DNA of 64,000 nucleotides from Atrichornis clamosus (lineage: Eukaryota; Chordata; Aves; Passeriformes; Menuridae). The translations under genes were made by a program, and so were the position numbers. Shown piece by piece: positions 60,502-64,000 of this stretch; position 1 is the stretch's first letter; each line of letters opens with the position of its first letter. Where the stretch lies: contig WBMZ01006359.1 in the NCBI GenBank assembly GCA_013400975.1, positions 1 through 64,000 on the forward strand, written 5' to 3'. The notes below the pieces were generated by a model. It was given only the letters and a program-made list of their open reading frames with translations, ran no database searches and had not been told where the DNA came from.

Positions 60502-63500
60502 GTAAGGCTGCATTATTTCTTCAAAGATTCTTGGTGGCTTTTGTAACCATGCATGCATTGATGGAGCACCCACAGGACTCCCTGCTTTTATATGGGTATC
60601 CAGTGCAGTTGCAACAGTCACCTCCATGCTGCTGCTCATGGCCTAGTGGATGGCCTAGTGGTGTAGGATTTAGGTGGTTCTTAGGAAAGCTGATAATTAA
60701 TCACTTTTCGACCTACACCTTGCAAGATGAGTTCTGAAATAACAGGGGTAAACCCAAGCATTTCCTACTGGTGTCGGAGTGGGACTAAAGGTGTTGCCAT
60801 GGCGCTGGTGTGTGTGTGTGAGGTGAGTCGAGATGAGGAGCACCTCAGAGCTTTTTCTGTCTCAGTGAGCACCCAGAGCTAAATCTGGTGAAGAGGATCA
60901 CTACAGGGGCATATTATTCAAAAAATGTAACAACCTCCTAGGCCATGTCCCAAGTGTAAGAGCCACAATGCCCCCTTAGCAAGAGCCCTCTATCTGGTTG
61001 GTGCACTGGTCAATATTAACATCATTTGTGAGTTTGACCATTACGGAGAAATTACTTCATTCCAGCGAGGCACCAAGACCAGAGCAGTACCAAAGCTAAG
61101 GGCTCAGATACCCTGAATTGTACATACATTGTCATGCCAGGAGCTAAGGAAAGGTTTGGATAGATAGATATGTACACACACAGAGCTCCTGATTCAGCAA
61201 GATACTTAACACACAATTAAACCCACATTTGACAAAACCAATTAATTGCAACGGGCGTAAGAAACTGCTTGGATGATTTGCTTAATTGAGAGTAAATGTC
61301 CCTATTAAATTGTAATGAAGCACAATTGAGAAATACAGAGAAGAGAAACTGCTTCCGAGAATGTGGGTTACTGGAATTTAATAACAGTCTCACAGTTTGC
61401 AAAACAAAATGTCCCCAAAATGTAGGCGAATCCTCATTCCCACAGAAGTCTTTGCCAGCTAGAAGTATTTCAGTCATAAACCAACTGACCTCTGGAGTCA
61501 CCCATTTCTGACTGCAGTTTCTGTTTTGTTAGTCAGTGTGTATGCAGTGTGTGTCAATTAAAAGGAAAGCAATTGAACACCCGTGTTGTAATTACCCCTC
61601 TGTCCCTAGATGACTTAGTGTCTTTTTCTTGGCCTGAAGGACTAGTTTAAGCCAGTTTGCTCACTCAGTGATTTCTTCTTGCATCTGTCTCTGATCTAAA
61701 CTGCATCCGCAGTTCATTCCAAGGGCCAGGCTCAACTCGGTTAGAATCAGATGAACGCAGCCTTTCGCAGCCCATTTCGGTGGCTCTGCTGGCAAGTGTG
61801 GTGGCTCAGCAAAATGCCAGAAACCCTGGGCTAGAAAATTCAGGTCTCCATAGGCGATTTCACCCTCATGTACTTAACACCAGGTCGACAAAACATGAAG
61901 GCTGTTGAGCATAGTGCAAATATAAGTATTTTCATTCAAGCTCTGTGCACATTAACTTTTCCTGCTTTTTGAGTTGAATGTGGATTTATTCCACAATGAT
62001 ATTTGCCAATGAAATACATGCCAGTGCTTTTCCAAAGCGAAACAAATTTCATGAGTTCTGAGATTGATTCAGCAATTGTTTTACTTGTATTCATTGTTGC
62101 ATCAAAACCTCTCTGTGCCACCGAAGGCTTACTTTATATAGAAAAGAGAAACATGTCAATGGCATACGCATTTTAAATAAAACTAATTGTTTTAGTAGTG
62201 CTCCCATTTTATAGTATGACTCATTTTTAATTGTTTTACTTTTATGACAATATTAATTTTGCCACTAAAAGAGAGAAAGTTTTAGTGCCCATCTTAACAG
62301 TAGAACATGATGATTGAAAATCTGATGACTGCAGGCATGAAAGAAGAATGACAGGTCATTTTCTGACACAGTTTGGTCATTGAGGTGAAACTTTAATCAT
62401 AGAAATCTAGCATATGGTAGAGCTGGTAATAAATTTATCATTAAAATGTTTCTGGCAGAAAATGCCCATTTCTTCAAATAGAACCGTTTTACAGGAAAAG
62501 GTTAGCATCCATTAATTTCTATTTCAAATCATTTCTGTAAAATAGGCACATATGTCTCAACATGCAATGATTTAACAGTTTTCAGAGTGAGAAGTTTAAT
62601 TTTTATTTGACTTTGAAACTTTTGGCTTTGAAATTTGTTACATTAAAGTATTAAGAAAAAAAAAAGTGAGAGAGAAAAAAAACACCATGATTTAAATTAC
62701 AAAAAAGGCCAAATCCATGTCTTGAACTGAGGGACAAGGGTTCCTTCCAGATTTGCAGTTGCTAAACATTTCTGATCTTTTCTGTGCTTTCCAGACAAGA
62801 AATTTTTCCCTTACATCCTCGCTTCTTATTCTTTCTCATTCCCTTTTATAACTTCTTCTTCTGACGTCTTTTTGGTCAGAGATCAAGAGCTCTCATGGGC
62901 CAAAAGAGTCATTTCCTGGAGTACTGGTGTGTCACAGTGGGACAGCACCTGCCCTCCCCAGCAACCATCCTAGAAGGAGCTGGGGGTGCATAGGGCAGCT
63001 CAGAGCTGCAGCTGAGGGGAAACGTGGGTGGGATTTCTGCAGCCTTTTCTCCAGGGCTGGGCTGTCCTCACCTTCTAGTCAGTCTCCATGTAAATCATTT
63101 CTGTGTGTGAGAGAGAAAAAACCCTGCCCTTTGGAATGTTGTTCTCAGGCTTGAATTTTATTTTACTTTTTTTTTTTCAAATAAATGCAATGTTTTAGGG
63201 CTTCCATTACCTGGTTTTGCGCGGTGCCTTGCAATATGTTAAGCAGGATACCTAAAATGTGTCTAAGAAAAGCTACAGCTGCACAGACCACCCAGCCAAA
63301 CCTCATTTGAAGGACCAGCATTGCTGGCAGTGTCACTGCATGTTAGCCAGGCCTTGTGTCATTATTTCCAGATGTAATAACACTGGTACTTATAACAGTG
63401 CATGCACTGGAATTAACAGCGTTCTGACCATTCGAAAAAAAATTAAATAATGGTAAGATGTGTCTCTAGAGGCATGAATTTATTCTGCTTTTTGTTATCT

Positions 63501-64000
63501 TTAATTGTCACGGGATGCAGCATGAGCCAGTGGCTCCCTGGGGACTGGGGCAGTCATGGGAAGAGAAGTCAGATGCAGCTCCAGGATGAGGCCTGGGGAC
63601 AGGGATGGGCCAAGGGTGGGATGCGATGTCAGTCTGCAGGTTGGGTCACACGGCTGGGCAGGGCTGTGGCAGAGAACAGCCCTGCCACAGCATCATGGCT
63701 CTGCAATAGACAGCCCTGGGCTGGGCTGAAATGGAGTTCCACAAAGCCTGGGAATTTATAGATTTATATATTTATATAATGGTACACTACTAAGTAAATG
63801 CAATGTTATTAGGACTTCGACCTAGGTCGCAAATGTGGTGTCGCCCACACCCTTTAAGATGTAGTTAGCATAGTGCAAGGGAGAGTTGCAAGAAAGGACA
63901 AGCAGTTTGGAGTGGAAAAGCTGGTTTTCACAGAGACAGGCTTACCCTTGGCCTGAGGTTAGCAAGTTGTCTGTTGCCATTCTGCAAAAGCAGTGGACAG
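60502..64000. other. Intronic or intergenic sequence to window end
   Basis: Two patches (about 61200-61620 and 62200-62660) are repeat-free, have AATTA/TAAT-rich composition and look like conserved noncoding sequence, which I cannot prove without alignment. A perfect 12-bp tandem duplication (ATGGCCTAGTGG twice) lies at 60638-60661. The last 500 bp are richer in GC, with short ORFs but no splice-bounded exon. The perfect palindrome CGACCTAGGTCG is at 63818-63829. Confidence 0.4.
60638..60661. repeat. Perfect 12-bp tandem duplication
   Basis: Two identical adjacent copies of ATGGCCTAGTGG. Confidence 0.93.

Overview
This is vertebrate nuclear DNA, almost certainly from a bird. CR1 LINE fragments, the typical avian retroposon, lie throughout in both orientations. 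One stretch matches a common avian endogenous-retrovirus LTR. Spliced coding exons are small and tens of kilobases apart. There is no operon structure, CRISPR array, rRNA, tRNA or bacterial gene that I can see.

Layout. Positions 1-180 are a GC- and CpG-rich island, the 3' part of a promoter that probably runs off the left edge. The sequence then becomes AT-rich and reads as one long plus-strand transcription unit with very large introns. Two good coding exons support it: 10904-11050 (49 codons) and 15566-15700 (45 codons). Both are open throughout, have consensus splice sites and begin and end in phase 0. I do not recognise the protein. No further exon is certain from 15.7 kb to the end; weak candidates are 34601-34699 and a 34-nt micro-exon at 60468-60501.

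Repeats explain much of the rest. Young or middle-aged CR1 copies lie at 690-905 (-), 2885-3027 (+), 3010-3770 (-, endonuclease domain), 7565-7838 (+), 37640-37903 (+), 45720-47560 (-, reverse transcriptase C-terminal half), 55890-56180 (-) and 57837-58100 (-). Three more AT-rich stretches (16430-17400, 35210-35545, 42140-42560, all minus) look like much older CR1/L3-type remnants. A solo-looking ERV LTR on the minus strand covers about 21800-22400.

Three coding-like stretches remain unexplained. The first is a GC3-rich open frame at 26193-26438 (+) that ends in a stop but has no convincing acceptor. The second is a 219-nt minus-strand stretch at 21340-21558 with acceptor, donor and symmetric phase 1-1, next to the LTR. 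The third is a run of three minus-strand ORFs at 26888-27824. I found nothing that I can defend as a new biological system; these three stretches are the best places to look. All identifications come from reading and memory of repeat and protein families, with no database search.
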